A stretch of DNA of 64,000 bases from Onishia niordana. Lineage in GTDB: Bacteria; Pseudomonadota; Gammaproteobacteria; Pseudomonadales; Halomonadaceae. Location of the stretch: positions 310,001-374,000 of the forward strand of contig NZ_SDSD01000002.1 in assembly GCF_004798965.1 (NCBI RefSeq). The letters are read 5' to 3'. Below, piece after piece: positions 51,017-62,234 of this stretch (position 1 is the first letter of the stretch; each line of letters begins with the position of its first letter). Position numbers and translations under genes: made by a program. The notes below the pieces were generated by a model, which worked only from the letters and a program-made list of their open reading frames with translations, was not told where the DNA came from and did not search any database.

Positions 51017-52276
51017 TCAAGGCGTGGGACTGAGGGACTGGGCGATCCTTGGCTCCCAGAGTCGGTCATCATGCGCATGATCCGCATTCGACCAGGGGGA
51101 CGGACAGCTTCCCAGACGTGCGAGCAATGCAAGCAGGTCCTCGACCGGCATCGGCCTTGCCAGCGCGAAGCCCTGAGCATGCGTGCAGCCAAAACGCACC
51201 AACGTCTCAAGGCATTCCAGCGTCTCGACCCCCTCGGCCACTACCCGGATACCCAGGCGCTGACCGAGTAATGCCACCGCCTCGACAATAGCCGCATCCT
51301 CAGGGTTTTCATTGAGATGGCGAACAAAGCCTCGGTCGATCTTCACTTCGCTGATCGGTAACAACTGCAGGCGCGCCAAAGACGAAAAGCCAATACCGAA
51401 ATCATCGACCGAGAGCTCCATACCCAGCAGATGCAGCCTTGCCGCCACCTCACTGCTCAATAGCTCATCCTGCATGGCATCGTTTTCGGTGATTTCCACC
51501 ACCAAAGAGAGCCGATATCCCAGCGACTGCTGCAGCTCGTTCATCAACGGCACCAGATCATCGTGCAGCAGTTCGGTAGGCGAGATATTGATCGATACCG
51601 ACAGCCAGTGATCCTCCAACAGCCAGCGCTGAGCATCAAGTGCCACCCGGGCGACGATTTGGCGGGTCATCTGCTGCGTCTGCTCCGGCGTCATCAGTTT
51701 GAGGAAACGGCCCGGGCAGATCAGCCCAAATTCGGGATGCTGCCAGCGCACTAGCGCCTCGACCCCGCTCAGCGTCTGAGAGGCCAGGTCAAACTGGGGC
51801 TGGTAGTAAACCACGAGTTCCTGCTCGTTCAGCGCGCGGACAATTTCGTCCCGCCCCCATTCTTGCCCGTCTTTTCCGGACACCTCGCTCTGTGACGGCA
51901 TCAAAAGCCCACCGAGACTCGCGCTCAGGTCATTCAGAGAATAGGGCTTGCTCAGCGAATCCAGCATCGTCAGGCCGAGGGTCTGGCCCACCCGTTCGGC
52001 GATGCGCATGACCTTGGGGGCCACACCACTCAGCAGCATCACCGCGCCGTTATATTCAAGCTCAGCCAGATAGCGCAGGGTATCGATGCCCTCGACGCCA
52101 TCGATTTCCAGGTCGAGGATCACCAGACGCGGCCGCAGATGGGCAAGACATGGCCGCAGGTCAGAGGCCAGGTGGTGCGTCGAGATACCCAAGGTGCGTA
52201 ATTGCAGTGACAGAGCAGCCAAGATATCTGGGTCGTTGTCGACGACAACGGCCAGCGGAGCAGTATCCAGAGGCAT
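51017..52276 (-). CDS. Response regulator with EAL cyclic-di-GMP phosphodiesterase domain
   Basis: About 419 residues. A receiver domain (about 8-125) has the acidic pair in VVDNDPD, phospho-acceptor D55 in VILDLEIDG and the conserved SKP. The EAL domain (about 140-390) keeps EALVRW, SINISP, EITEND, DDFGIGFSSL, KIDRGFV and VVAEGVET, so hydrolysis of cyclic di-GMP is expected. No partner kinase is adjacent. ATG 52276 or GTG 52288 could start it. The domain order resembles orphan regulators of motility or biofilm switching. Confidence 0.9.
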   Translation of the reverse strand: MPLDTAPLAVVVDNDPDILAALSLQLRTLGISTHHLASDLRPCLAHLRPRLVILDLEIDGVEGIDTLRYLAELEYNGAVMLLSGVAPKVMRIAERVGQTLGLTMLDSLSKPYSLNDLSASLGGLLMPSQSEVSGKDGQEWGRDEIVRALNEQELVVYYQPQFDLASQTLSGVEALVRWQHPEFGLICPGRFLKLMTPEQTQQMTRQIVARVALDAQRWLLEDHWLSVSINISPTELLHDDLVPLMNELQQSLGYRLSLVVEITENDAMQDELLSSEVAARLHLLGMELSVDDFGIGFSSLARLQLLPISEVKIDRGFVRHLNENPEDAAIVEAVALLGQRLGIRVVAEGVETLECLETLVRFGCTHAQGFALARPMPVEDLLALLARLGSCPSPWSNADHAHDDRLWEPRIAQSLSPTP

Positions 52277-52372
52277 GAGCGCTCTCACACTATGAAGGTG
52301 TTAACTAAATACACATGCAACCATGACGTAACTTATCAATCGAACCCAGCCATTACCCTATTAAAGATCGGA

Positions 52373-52981
52373 CTACCCAACCACAACCCGCAATGCCAAG
52401 CCGAGAAGGATCACCCCGGTGAGGCGATTGATCCAGTGGGAGCGAGCCTGCAGCCAGGGCAACACCGACGAATGCGAAAACGCCACGGCCACCAGCACAT
52501 ACCACCCGCCATCGATCACCATAGCGGTGGCAACGATCAAGGCCTTGGCGGCCACGCCCATCTCCGGACTGACGAACTGGCTGAGCAGGGCAACGAAAAA
52601 CAGGATCAGCTTGGGATTGCCAAGCGCCACCAGCATTCCATCGCGAGCCGCCTGCACACGCGTCGTGGCAACGCCATTGGCCTGAATTGCTGATGCACGA
52701 CCGGCCCGCAATGCCTTGATACCTAACCAGGCGAGATACGCAGCACCGCCCCAGGTAATCACCTGAAAGAGCATCGGGTGGCGGGCAATCAACGCGCCCA
52801 GCCCCCAGACCGTCAATAGCGCATAGAGCCCCACCCCGAGGGCATGCGCAAGGGCCGCTACCACACCCGGCAAACGCCCCCCTCCCAGGGTATGGCGAAG
52901 CACCAGCGCCAGGCTCGGCCCCGGCGACATGGCGCCCATGGCGCATACCGCCGCTAGCGACAACCACAAGGTCATCGGCAT
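52373..52981 (-). CDS. LysE-family amino acid exporter
   Basis: 202 residues with six hydrophobic segments. The family motif MSPGPSLALVLRHTLGGG lies in the first loop, and LVALGNPKLILFFVALLSQFV in the middle. Such inner-membrane proteins export amino acids such as threonine, homoserine or leucine. AAGGAG lies 8 nt before ATG 52981; the upstream in-frame start lacks this. Confidence 0.9.
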   Translation of the reverse strand: MPMTLWLSLAAVCAMGAMSPGPSLALVLRHTLGGGRLPGVVAALAHALGVGLYALLTVWGLGALIARHPMLFQVITWGGAAYLAWLGIKALRAGRASAIQANGVATTRVQAARDGMLVALGNPKLILFFVALLSQFVSPEMGVAAKALIVATAMVIDGGWYVLVAVAFSHSSVLPWLQARSHWINRLTGVILLGLALRVVVG

Positions 52982-53228
52982 GCTCTGCTCCTTATAGTAT
53001 AGCTGACCCGCCGACGCGGCAGAAAACCGTGCGCCTCCCTGGCGGGCCATGGCAAGAACGAACGTCGCTCCGGCCGCTTCAGGGGTGCCGAAGCGCCATG
53101 CAAGGCAGCTATCTTAGTCGCCGCCCCTTCCTTGGCCAAGCCGACCTTCGATTTAGCCAGACCAAGACTCGATGCAATGCCCAACATCGCGCATGAAGCT
53201 CATCTGCTCGCCCATCGCTTATCTGTTC

Positions 53229-54062
53229 TCAGGACGCCTGCCCTGAGGAAGCACCAAACACGAAGGCCGATTGCACGCTGCCCATCACCTCATCCTCGAA
53301 GGCCTTTTCACCTGGCACCTCTCCGCCGGCACCGGCCGCCACAAACAACGGCAGCAGGTGTTCCTCTTCGGGATGCGACTCTCGTCCACCGGGGGCCGTC
53401 GCCCAGTCCCTCAAGCGAGAGGCACGCGTCTCACCGGGCAACGCAACGGTCTCGCTCAACCAGGCATCGAAGGCGCGGGAGTCCGGGTCGACCGGGCCGC
53501 CCCCGCGCTTGAACCGGGCCATGTTGTGATAGCTCATGCCACTACCGATGATCAGCACGCCCTGCTCGCGCAGCGGGGCCAAGGCGCGCCCCAGCGCCAG
53601 GTGCTCGTTCGGGTCGAGCCCTTTTTTCAGCGAGAGCTGCACCACTGGCACATCGGCCTTCGGAAAGACCAGCTTGAGCGGAATGAAGACGCCGTGATCG
53701 AGCCCGCGATGATGCTCCTCGGCGCTTGAAATCCCCGCCTCGGCCAGGTGCTCACGCACCTCGGCAGCAAGCGCCGGGTCGCCTTGGGCCGGCCAGCTCA
53801 GGCGATAGGTGTGGTCGGGAAAGCCGTAGTAGTCGTAATACAGTGACGGCGCCGACTGGGCATTGACGGTGAAGGTATCAGCCTGCCAGTGCGCCGAGAT
53901 CACCAGAATCGCCCGCGGCTGCACCTTCAGGGACTCGGTCAGGGCGCCAAGCCAAGCGGCCATTGGTTCCCAGAGCCCCGCCGGCTGCCAATCCATGAAG
54001 AAGCAGGGCCCGGCACCATGGGGAAGAAACACCGTGGGCAGTGGATGGGAAGAAGGTGTCAT
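53229..54062 (-). CDS. DODA-type extradiol ring-opening dioxygenase family (YgiD-like)
   Basis: 277 residues. Metal-binding His candidates are in FLPHGAGP (H15), VISAHWQ (about H57), GLDHGVFIPLKLVFP and SGMSYHNM. The family cleaves catechol rings such as DOPA with Fe or Zn; the physiological substrate in bacteria is unclear. GGAGG precedes ATG. A DoxX gene lies upstream on the same strand (112 bp), and this DODA-DoxX pair with a LysR regulator looks like one regulatory unit. Confidence 0.88.
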   Translation of the reverse strand: MTPSSHPLPTVFLPHGAGPCFFMDWQPAGLWEPMAAWLGALTESLKVQPRAILVISAHWQADTFTVNAQSAPSLYYDYYGFPDHTYRLSWPAQGDPALAAEVREHLAEAGISSAEEHHRGLDHGVFIPLKLVFPKADVPVVQLSLKKGLDPNEHLALGRALAPLREQGVLIIGSGMSYHNMARFKRGGGPVDPDSRAFDAWLSETVALPGETRASRLRDWATAPGGRESHPEEEHLLPLFVAAGAGGEVPGEKAFEDEVMGSVQSAFVFGASSGQAS

Positions 54063-54174
54063 GGTCGAGCCTCCATTACGCAAGGGAGAGAGGTATGGAT
54101 GGGCGAATCGCCCCGGTACCGGCCCATCGAGGCCAGCGCCAAGGTGATAGATAGCACCGCTCAGTGTCGCCCCG

Positions 54175-54645
54175 TCAGATGTTCAGGCCGAGCTTGGCAT
54201 CCAGCGAGAAGCGATCGCCGCCGCGCAACAGGATGGCCAGGGCGACCAGCCCCCACATCAGCGGATATTCGACGCCGCCGCTGGACCAGAAGAAGCCATT
54301 GGGAATATGCACGCTCAGTGCCACGCCCATCAGCACCATGACCCCCAGCGCCGCGGGACGCGTCAAGAGACCCAGCACCAGCGCCAGGCCACCGAAGAAC
54401 TCGACCAGACCCGCCAGCAGGGCAAAGAGCACACCGGGGGTCATGCCAAGGCTCTCGGCGAAGAACTGCCCCGTCGCCTCCAGGCCATAGCCGCCGAACC
54501 AGCCAAAGAGCTTCTGGGCACCGTGAGGCATCAGCAAAAGGCCTGCGGTCACGCGAATCAACGGATAGGCAAGCACCGACAGGCGCTGGAAAATGGCCGG
54601 GCCTGGGGTGGCAGTGTCGGCAGCAGTCAGTGTATTCCGGGTCAT
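54175..54645 (-). CDS. DoxX-family membrane protein
   Basis: 156 residues with four hydrophobic segments and the family motif LLLMPHGAQKLFGWFGGYG, then LFALLAGLVEFFGGLALVLGLLTRPAAL. DoxX-type proteins are quinone-linked inner-membrane proteins with poorly defined roles. Upstream of the dioxygenase gene and divergent from a LysR gene. Confidence 0.88.
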   Translation of the reverse strand: MTRNTLTAADTATPGPAIFQRLSVLAYPLIRVTAGLLLMPHGAQKLFGWFGGYGLEATGQFFAESLGMTPGVLFALLAGLVEFFGGLALVLGLLTRPAALGVMVLMGVALSVHIPNGFFWSSGGVEYPLMWGLVALAILLRGGDRFSLDAKLGLNI

Positions 54646-54781
54646 GAGAAGGTCCTCGCATCAACGTTGGGTCGCACGATCAGCGCGACCATGATTGGAT
54701 TAACAAGGGCACTTGCCCCTGTCGATGGAAGACAGCATATTGAGGTTTCCAATTTCCCGGTAGAGTGTGAAATGGCAACTC

Positions 54782-55714
54782 ATGGTTGATGTTTCAGAAA
54801 CCTCTGGCAGTTTCTCTCTCGGCGGTGCACTAGAAGATATCCGCGCCTTCTGCGCCGTGGTGGAATTCGGCTCTATCTCCGCGGCGGCACGGGAGCTGCG
54901 TGAAACCAAGGGCGGGGTCAGCCGGCGTATTTCTCGGCTGGAAAGCCGGCTCGGGGCAGCGTTACTGGCCCGCACGCCTCGCGCGGTCAGCGCTACCGAG
55001 GAAGGGCTACTCTTTCATACCAAGGCCCGGGAGGCCCTGGGTCTGCTGGAAGATGCCACCGAAGGGGCCCGTGCCTCACGCTCCGAACCCCAGGGCAATC
55101 TGCGCGTCACCGCCCCGGTCGACATGGGCATCGACCTGTTGCCGTCACTGGTGGTCAGGTTTCGCGCCCTGCATCCGCAGATCCGCATCGAACTGCTGAT
55201 CACCGATACCGCGCTTGATCTCGCCGCCAACCGCATCGACCTGGCCCTGCGCGCCAGCGCCGATGACCTGCCTGACATGAACTATCGCGCCTCCTCCATC
55301 GCTGGCTTCCGCATGCGCCTGTATGCATCGCCAAGCTACCTGGAGGCACACGGAGTGCCGACGGTGCCAAACGATCTTACCCAGCACAGCCTGGCGAGCT
55401 GTCGGGAAATGGAAGGCCCTGCCCCTCTGGTGCTCACCGACCCTCGCGGCAAGCGCAGCGAAATCAGCGCCCGCCCCGACCTGCGGGCCTCCGACTACTC
55501 AAGTCTCGCTCGGCTGCTGGCCGCAGGCGGCGGCATCGGGGTACTGCCCGACCTGATCGTTCGCTCACTGGTGGACGAGCACAAGTTGATGCCTGTGCTT
55601 GCCGACCACACCCTCGGCGAAGCCAGGCTCTATGCCATCACGCTTGCGGGGCTTGAAGCCCCGGCGCGGGTGAGAGTATTTCGCGAGTTCCTGCGTGAGG
55701 CGCTCAACGACTGA
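54782..55714 (+). CDS. LysR-family transcriptional regulator
   Basis: About 310 residues. HTH from LEDIRAFCAVVEFGSISAAARELRETKGGVSRRISRLESRLG and a CrgA-like effector domain with NLRVTAPVDMGIDLLPSLV. Divergent from doxX and the dioxygenase gene with 136 bp between, the usual layout for a regulator and its targets. An inverted ATTTC...GAAAT pair lies at 54752-54773. Start uncertain by a few codons (GTG 54767 possible). Confidence 0.88.
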   Translation: MVDVSETSGSFSLGGALEDIRAFCAVVEFGSISAAARELRETKGGVSRRISRLESRLGAALLARTPRAVSATEEGLLFHTKAREALGLLEDATEGARASRSEPQGNLRVTAPVDMGIDLLPSLVVRFRALHPQIRIELLITDTALDLAANRIDLALRASADDLPDMNYRASSIAGFRMRLYASPSYLEAHGVPTVPNDLTQHSLASCREMEGPAPLVLTDPRGKRSEISARPDLRASDYSSLARLLAAGGGIGVLPDLIVRSLVDEHKLMPVLADHTLGEARLYAITLAGLEAPARVRVFREFLREALND

Positions 55715-55752
55715 GCCCGCAAGCCTCGGCACCTAGCCCCAACCAGAACGCA

Positions 55753-55786
55753 TGAGGCCGGCTAATCGCCTGATTAGCCGGCCTCA
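55753..55786. terminator. Bidirectional terminator hairpin
   Basis: A perfect 15-bp stem (55753-55767 with 55772-55786) and a GCCT tetraloop lies between the convergent LysR and chemoreceptor genes. The flanks are only mildly T-rich on either strand. Confidence 0.75.
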
Positions 55787-55859
55787 ATTACCTACTCCAT
55801 GGGCATCCTTGATTGACCTCGTCAGCCGCCATTCACCTCGGGTGAAGCGTACAACCCGA

Positions 55860-57611
55860 TCAGAAGGCTTCCCACTCCTCTTCTTCCTTGGCTTGTGACC
55901 GGGAGCGGGCAGGTGGCGCTGCCTGCGACGGCGCGCTGGATGCCGAGGGAAGCGCGGGCGCATCCGGGCGGGTGAACGACTGGCCATCATCCTCCCCCAG
56001 CACGAAGGAGCTGATCAGGCGCTGCAGATGCTCGGCCTGCTCGCGCATCTGGCTGGCCGAGGTCGTCGACTGCTGAACCATGGCGGCATTCTGCTGGGTC
56101 ATGGTATCCATTTCGGTGACGGCCGTATTGACCTGGCCGATACCGGTGCTCTGTTCCTTGGCGCCTGCCGAAATCTCCCCGATCACATCCGTGACCTTGG
56201 CCACACTGGCGGCGATTTCCTGCATGGTGGCACCGGCATTACGTACCAGTTCAGCGCCCGACTCGGTATGCGCGGTGGAGGCATCGATCAGCTCGCGAAT
56301 TTCCTTCGAGGCATCGCTTGAACGGCTCGCCAGGGTGCGCACTTCTTCTGCCACCACCGCAAAGCCTCGGCCATGTTCGCCGGCGCGGGCGGCCTCCACC
56401 GAGGCATTGAGTGCCAGGATATTGGTCTGGAAGGCGATCGAATCGATCATGCTGATGATGTCGCTGATCTTGTTGGACGATTCGTTGATATCCGCCATGG
56501 TGCGCTCGACATCCTGCATGGCCGACTCCCCACGGCGTGCCACTTCAGCGGTGCCCAGTACCAACTGATTGGCCTGCTGGGCAGACTGCGCACTGTGATC
56601 CACCGTGGAGGTGATCTCCTCCATCGAGGCTGAGGTCTGCTGCAGATTGGCGGCTGCCTGCTCGGTACGGGTGGCCAGTTCCTGGCTGCCGTGCTCCATT
56701 TCGGTCGCCGCGTCGCGCACGAGACTGGTGCTGCCGCGTACCTCACGCAGGGTGTCCTGCATGCGCGAGACGAAGGCATTGAAGCCTTCGGCCAGTTGCC
56801 CGACTTCATCACGCGTCGAGGCGTCAAGCCGCTGAGTCAGGTCACCCTGGCCGGTAGCAATGCCTGCCATCGCCCGCGCGGTGGAGCGAATCGGCTGCAG
56901 GGTGCGCTTGATCAACCAGGCCACCATCACGGCGACGGCGATGAACAGTGCCAAGGCTGTCAGCAGCGAGTTGACGATCGAGCTGTGCAGGTTGTCCTCG
57001 GCGAGCGCCTGGGATTGTGCCATGGCCGCGTCGACATCCACTGCATAGACGCCGGCACCCAGCATCCAGTCCCACTTTTCCAGCGGGACCGCATAGGAGT
57101 ACTTGTCCTCTTCCTGCTGGGTCGTTGGATGGGGCCACGGGTATTCATAGTTGCCACCGCCGGCCTGGGCGGTCTCGATCAGCGAGCGAATGATGTAGCC
57201 ACCATCAGGCCCCTGCAGGTCCATCAGGTTCTTGCCCAAGAGATCGGGATTGATGTGCGTCACCGTGTTGCCCTCGTAATCAAACACGAAGACATAGTTA
57301 TCCCCATCGAAACGAATCGAGCGCAGTATCTCGACGGCGCGTGCCTTGGCGGCTTCATCGTTGGGCCCGGCCTGCTCGTAGATCGGCGCGATGGCGCTCT
57401 TGGCCGCCAGCACCACATCCTTCACGGCCTCCTTACGGCCCTCAAGGAGTTCTTTACGCTGCTCAGCCATGTGCTCGTGAGAGGACTGAATGTTGTGGTA
57501 GATGTTCATGCTCACCAGCGTGATGGTGATCAACAGCATGGGGACCAGTACCAGCGTCATCACCTTGGTCTGCAGGTTCCATCGGCTCAGCCTATTGTTT
57601 TGTGTCGTCAT
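55860..57611 (-). CDS. Methyl-accepting chemotaxis protein with Cache sensor
   Basis: 583 residues. TM1 about 17-38, periplasmic single Cache domain about 45-200 ([42 protein letters not shown]), TM2 about 213-235, HAMP to about 290, and the cytoplasmic coiled coil with tip [24 protein letters not shown]. The C terminus ends EEWEAF, fitting the aromatic-x-x-Phe pentapeptide that tethers CheR in major receptors. AAGGGC precedes ATG. Ligand unknown; small carboxylates are common for this Cache type. Confidence 0.93.
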   Translation of the reverse strand: MTTQNNRLSRWNLQTKVMTLVLVPMLLITITLVSMNIYHNIQSSHEHMAEQRKELLEGRKEAVKDVVLAAKSAIAPIYEQAGPNDEAAKARAVEILRSIRFDGDNYVFVFDYEGNTVTHINPDLLGKNLMDLQGPDGGYIIRSLIETAQAGGGNYEYPWPHPTTQQEEDKYSYAVPLEKWDWMLGAGVYAVDVDAAMAQSQALAEDNLHSSIVNSLLTALALFIAVAVMVAWLIKRTLQPIRSTARAMAGIATGQGDLTQRLDASTRDEVGQLAEGFNAFVSRMQDTLREVRGSTSLVRDAATEMEHGSQELATRTEQAAANLQQTSASMEEITSTVDHSAQSAQQANQLVLGTAEVARRGESAMQDVERTMADINESSNKISDIISMIDSIAFQTNILALNASVEAARAGEHGRGFAVVAEEVRTLASRSSDASKEIRELIDASTAHTESGAELVRNAGATMQEIAASVAKVTDVIGEISAGAKEQSTGIGQVNTAVTEMDTMTQQNAAMVQQSTTSASQMREQAEHLQRLISSFVLGEDDGQSFTRPDAPALPSASSAPSQAAPPARSRSQAKEEEEWEAF

Positions 57612-57963
57612 AGATGCCCTTTCCCGAATACGTGCGTCTAGCGAATGAATGATGGTCAGCAGTCGACTATCTCTATCGGCTAGGATGGCCCAGGGCTTTA
57701 GATGACCTAGACCAAAGGAGGAAAAGCAAGGTATGGAGCAGGAGGTAAGACACGACTAGCGGCGCGCAGGCCGCGAAGCGGCGGCCGGATGGGAACGGAT
57801 ACGACGGGAGGACCAGCTACCGCCTGGCCGTCAGCGCGTGAAGGGCAGGCGATGCGCCGGCTTCTAGGCAAGCCGGCGCGAAGGAAAAGAGCGAGCACGC
57901 AGGCGGCAGAACTTCAGGCGCACTCAACGCCGCGGGTGGCGCTGCATGCCTGAACTCGAGCCG
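57612..57963. other. Gene-free region between chemoreceptor and protease genes
   Basis: 352 bp without a credible gene. It contains a perfect 10-bp hairpin (GCGCCGGCTT 57854-57863 with AAGCCGGCGC 57870-57879) lacking a T tract, and a looser TTCAGGC/GCCTGAA pair around 57916-57955 that may end the protease transcript. The chemoreceptor promoter should lie near 57620-57700. Confidence 0.5.
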
Positions 57964-58530
57964 TCAGATGCCGATGTCGTCGTCATACTCATGATCGGCA
58001 TGCTTGACCAGCTCGCTATCTTCACTGCAGCTCGGGTCATGCACGAAGGTTTGAGTCACATCGACATCACCCAGGCTCTGGATGGTGCGACGCCCGAGTA
58101 GCACCGGGTAGTTCATGTCACCGCGGTCTTCGAGGCTGAACTGCTCTTCATGACGCGTCTCGCCCATGCAGATCGTCATCAGCACCACCGGGCGCTGATC
58201 CCTGCCGCCGGCGCCGCTGACGGTCAGGTCTCGAAATAAGGGACGCTCGAAGGTTTTCGAGACCATCTCCTCACTGGTCTGGTCTTCGATCTCGACGTTG
58301 AAGCGCACCCAATCGTCGCCGTCGCGCTCGAATGTCTCGATCTGTTCGGCATGCATCGAGGACGTGAGGGCCCCGGTGTCCAGTTTCACCTTAGCCTCGG
58401 TGCCCCAGGGCTCGATGGTCGCCGTTTCCACCCAGCCATAGGTTGCCCGCTCTGCGCCCATGGCAGTGCCCGAGAGACCCGCACCAACAACCAGAGTCGT
58501 GGCATAACATGCTGCTCGTAAAGCTTTCAT
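57964..58530 (-). CDS. Retropepsin-like aspartic protease, 'ATP-dependent zinc protease' family
   Basis: 188 residues. Signal peptide about 1-26 (AMG). The single aspartic-protease motif is LDTGALTSS (D51), followed by VLLGRRTI, as in the family annotated DUF785/RimK-associated. The fold is that of a dimeric retroviral-type protease, despite the family name. Exported here, ending in an acidic Asp/Glu/His tail (HADHEYDDDIGI). AAGG lies upstream of ATG 58530. Confidence 0.85.
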   Translation of the reverse strand: MKALRAACYATTLVVGAGLSGTAMGAERATYGWVETATIEPWGTEAKVKLDTGALTSSMHAEQIETFERDGDDWVRFNVEIEDQTSEEMVSKTFERPLFRDLTVSGAGGRDQRPVVLMTICMGETRHEEQFSLEDRGDMNYPVLLGRRTIQSLGDVDVTQTFVHDPSCSEDSELVKHADHEYDDDIGI

Positions 58531-59033
58531 TACTGACCTTCTCCTTGAATAAGATACCGTTTCGACGCGCGGCTCTGGTCCTTGTGCCAGACCATCTCCG
58601 TGACCGAGTGGCGATCGATAAGTTCCTGTGCCCGACGCGATTGCAGGCACGGGAAGGCATCCCCCGCGCCGTGCCGGTAGGGAGAACGCTGGTCAGATAG
58701 GGGCGGAAGCCGAAGGCATCAATAAAGGGAGGGTGATGAGAGCTTGACTGAGGGGTGACGGCGGCCAAGCGGGAAGATGCGAGGCGTCTAAGTAGTTGCT
58801 CCACAACGATGCAAACGCGTGCGGCACAAGAACTTGATCACCGCAAGATTATGACGTGCTGAGCTGGGCTTATAGACAGAGGCGTTGGTGACGCGCAAAG
58901 GGCTGTCGCTTGGCGATGAGAGCGAGGCGAAGTTGCAGGCAACGAAGGCCGAGAACTAGGAAAGCGCTGAATGAATCAATACGGGGATGCTGAGGGCATC
59001 AAGACTCGGGGAGGAAAATGAGGCTTGATGTAA
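58531..59033. other. Gene-free region between protease gene and tRNA-Leu
   Basis: 503 bp with no gene I can support. A stem TTCCTGTGCC (58623-58632) with GGCACGGGAA (58646-58655, one wobble) may lie in the protease leader. The base composition looks lower in GC than the neighbours. It lies on the 3' side of a tRNA, a common integration position, but no integrase or repeat of the tRNA end is seen. Confidence 0.45.
58997..59030 (-). terminator. Hairpin just past tRNA-Leu
   Basis: CATCAAG (58997-59003) pairs with CTTGATG (59024-59030), extended inside by CTC/GAG after one mismatch. It begins 4 nt beyond the tRNA end. The T run sits in the loop, so termination is plausible but not classical. Confidence 0.4.
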
Positions 59034-59120
59034 TGGTGCCGGTGGTCGGACTCGAACCGACACACCCGTGAGGGCGGCGGATTTTGAATCCGCTGCGTCT
59101 ACCAATTCCGCCACACCGGC
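59034..59120 (-). tRNA. tRNA-Leu (anticodon CAA)
   Basis: 87 nt including an encoded CCA. The acceptor GCCGGTG pairs with CACCGGC; the D-loop contains GGTAGACGC, the anticodon stem GCGGATTCAAAATCCGC gives CAA (reads UUG), a class II long variable arm follows, and GGTTCGAGTCC is the T loop. A strong promoter lies directly upstream. Confidence 0.96.
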
Positions 59121-59131
59121 AGCGGGGAGGA

Positions 59132-59159
59132 ATTATACGCAAGAACGGCCCCGGGTCAA
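59132..59159 (-). promoter_or_regulatory. Sigma-70 promoter of tRNA-Leu
   Basis: Minus strand TTGACC (59159-59154), 16-bp spacer, TATAAT (59137-59132), then a GC-rich discriminator CCTCCCC before the tRNA at 59120. Nearly consensus; the GC discriminator is typical of growth-rate controlled stable RNA genes. Confidence 0.88.
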
Positions 59160-59277
59160 TCATGAAAGTCACGCAAGCGACTGACTTCACTGGTGGGAAC
59201 GGGTATCCTGTGCGCCTTGTCCGAATGGTCCAGTGTCATTCAAGCACCGCTTTTGCTAGCCCGAGTCGATATCTCCC

Positions 59278-61685
<2,408 letters not shown>

Positions 61686-61720
61686 CGGGGTTGCAGGCCC
61701 GTTCGCACCGAATCTGACGG

Positions 61721-61752
61721 CGGGATGATGGTGACATCATCCCGTTATTTAG
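61721..61752 (+). terminator. Terminator between tgt and yajC
   Basis: CGGGATGATG (61721-61730) pairs with CATCATCCCG (61735-61744), GTGA loop, followed by TTATTTAG. It would end or attenuate transcription before yajC-secD. Confidence 0.7.
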
Positions 61753-61785
61753 GACCCTAGAAACCCTCTCAGGAGAACCAATCTC

Positions 61786-62115
61786 ATGCTGGACTTTTTC
61801 ATCTCCCAGGCACACGCCGAAGGCGGCGCAGCAGCAGGCGGCGGTATCGCCCAGATCGTGATGCTGGGCGGCTTCGTGCTGATTTTCTACTTCCTGCTGT
61901 GGCGCCCTCAGGCCAAGCGTGCGAAGCAGCACAAGCAGCTGATCAGCGGCCTGTCCACGGGTGACGAAGTGGTCATCGGCGGCGGCATGCTGGGCCGGAT
62001 TACCAAAGTGAACGAAGAGTTCATCTCCATGGAAATCGCCGAAGGCACCGAGATCAACGTGCAGAAGAACGCCGTTGCCTCTGTCCTGCCCAAGGGCACT
62101 ATCAAGTCCATCTGA
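61786..62115 (+). CDS. yajC: Preprotein translocase subunit YajC
   Basis: 109 residues. One membrane segment (about 22-42) ending FYFLLWRPQAKRAKQHK, then the small cytoplasmic domain GDEVVIGGGMLGRITKV. Part of the SecDF-YajC complex. AGGAGAACC precedes ATG. Confidence 0.95.
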   Translation: MLDFFISQAHAEGGAAAGGGIAQIVMLGGFVLIFYFLLWRPQAKRAKQHKQLISGLSTGDEVVIGGGMLGRITKVNEEFISMEIAEGTEINVQKNAVASVLPKGTIKSI

Positions 62116-62234
62116 TTTCGCACCCCGGCACCGCCGGCGGGCAGGCCCGCGCCCGCCCGTCGGCGGTGTGCTGGTGGCGACCCCCCTATTCGCTCTCGCG
62201 ATGTCGCCATGTTAGCTACAAGGCAGGGCCTGCA

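Noticed and set aside
53051..53187. 71-codon minus-strand frame upstream of the LysE gene
   Set aside because: No ribosome site or family resemblance and it overlaps the LysE start; treated as chance.
59034..59120. tRNA-Leu as the attachment site of a present mobile island
   Set aside because: No integrase, transposase or direct repeat of the tRNA end was found on either side within the window.
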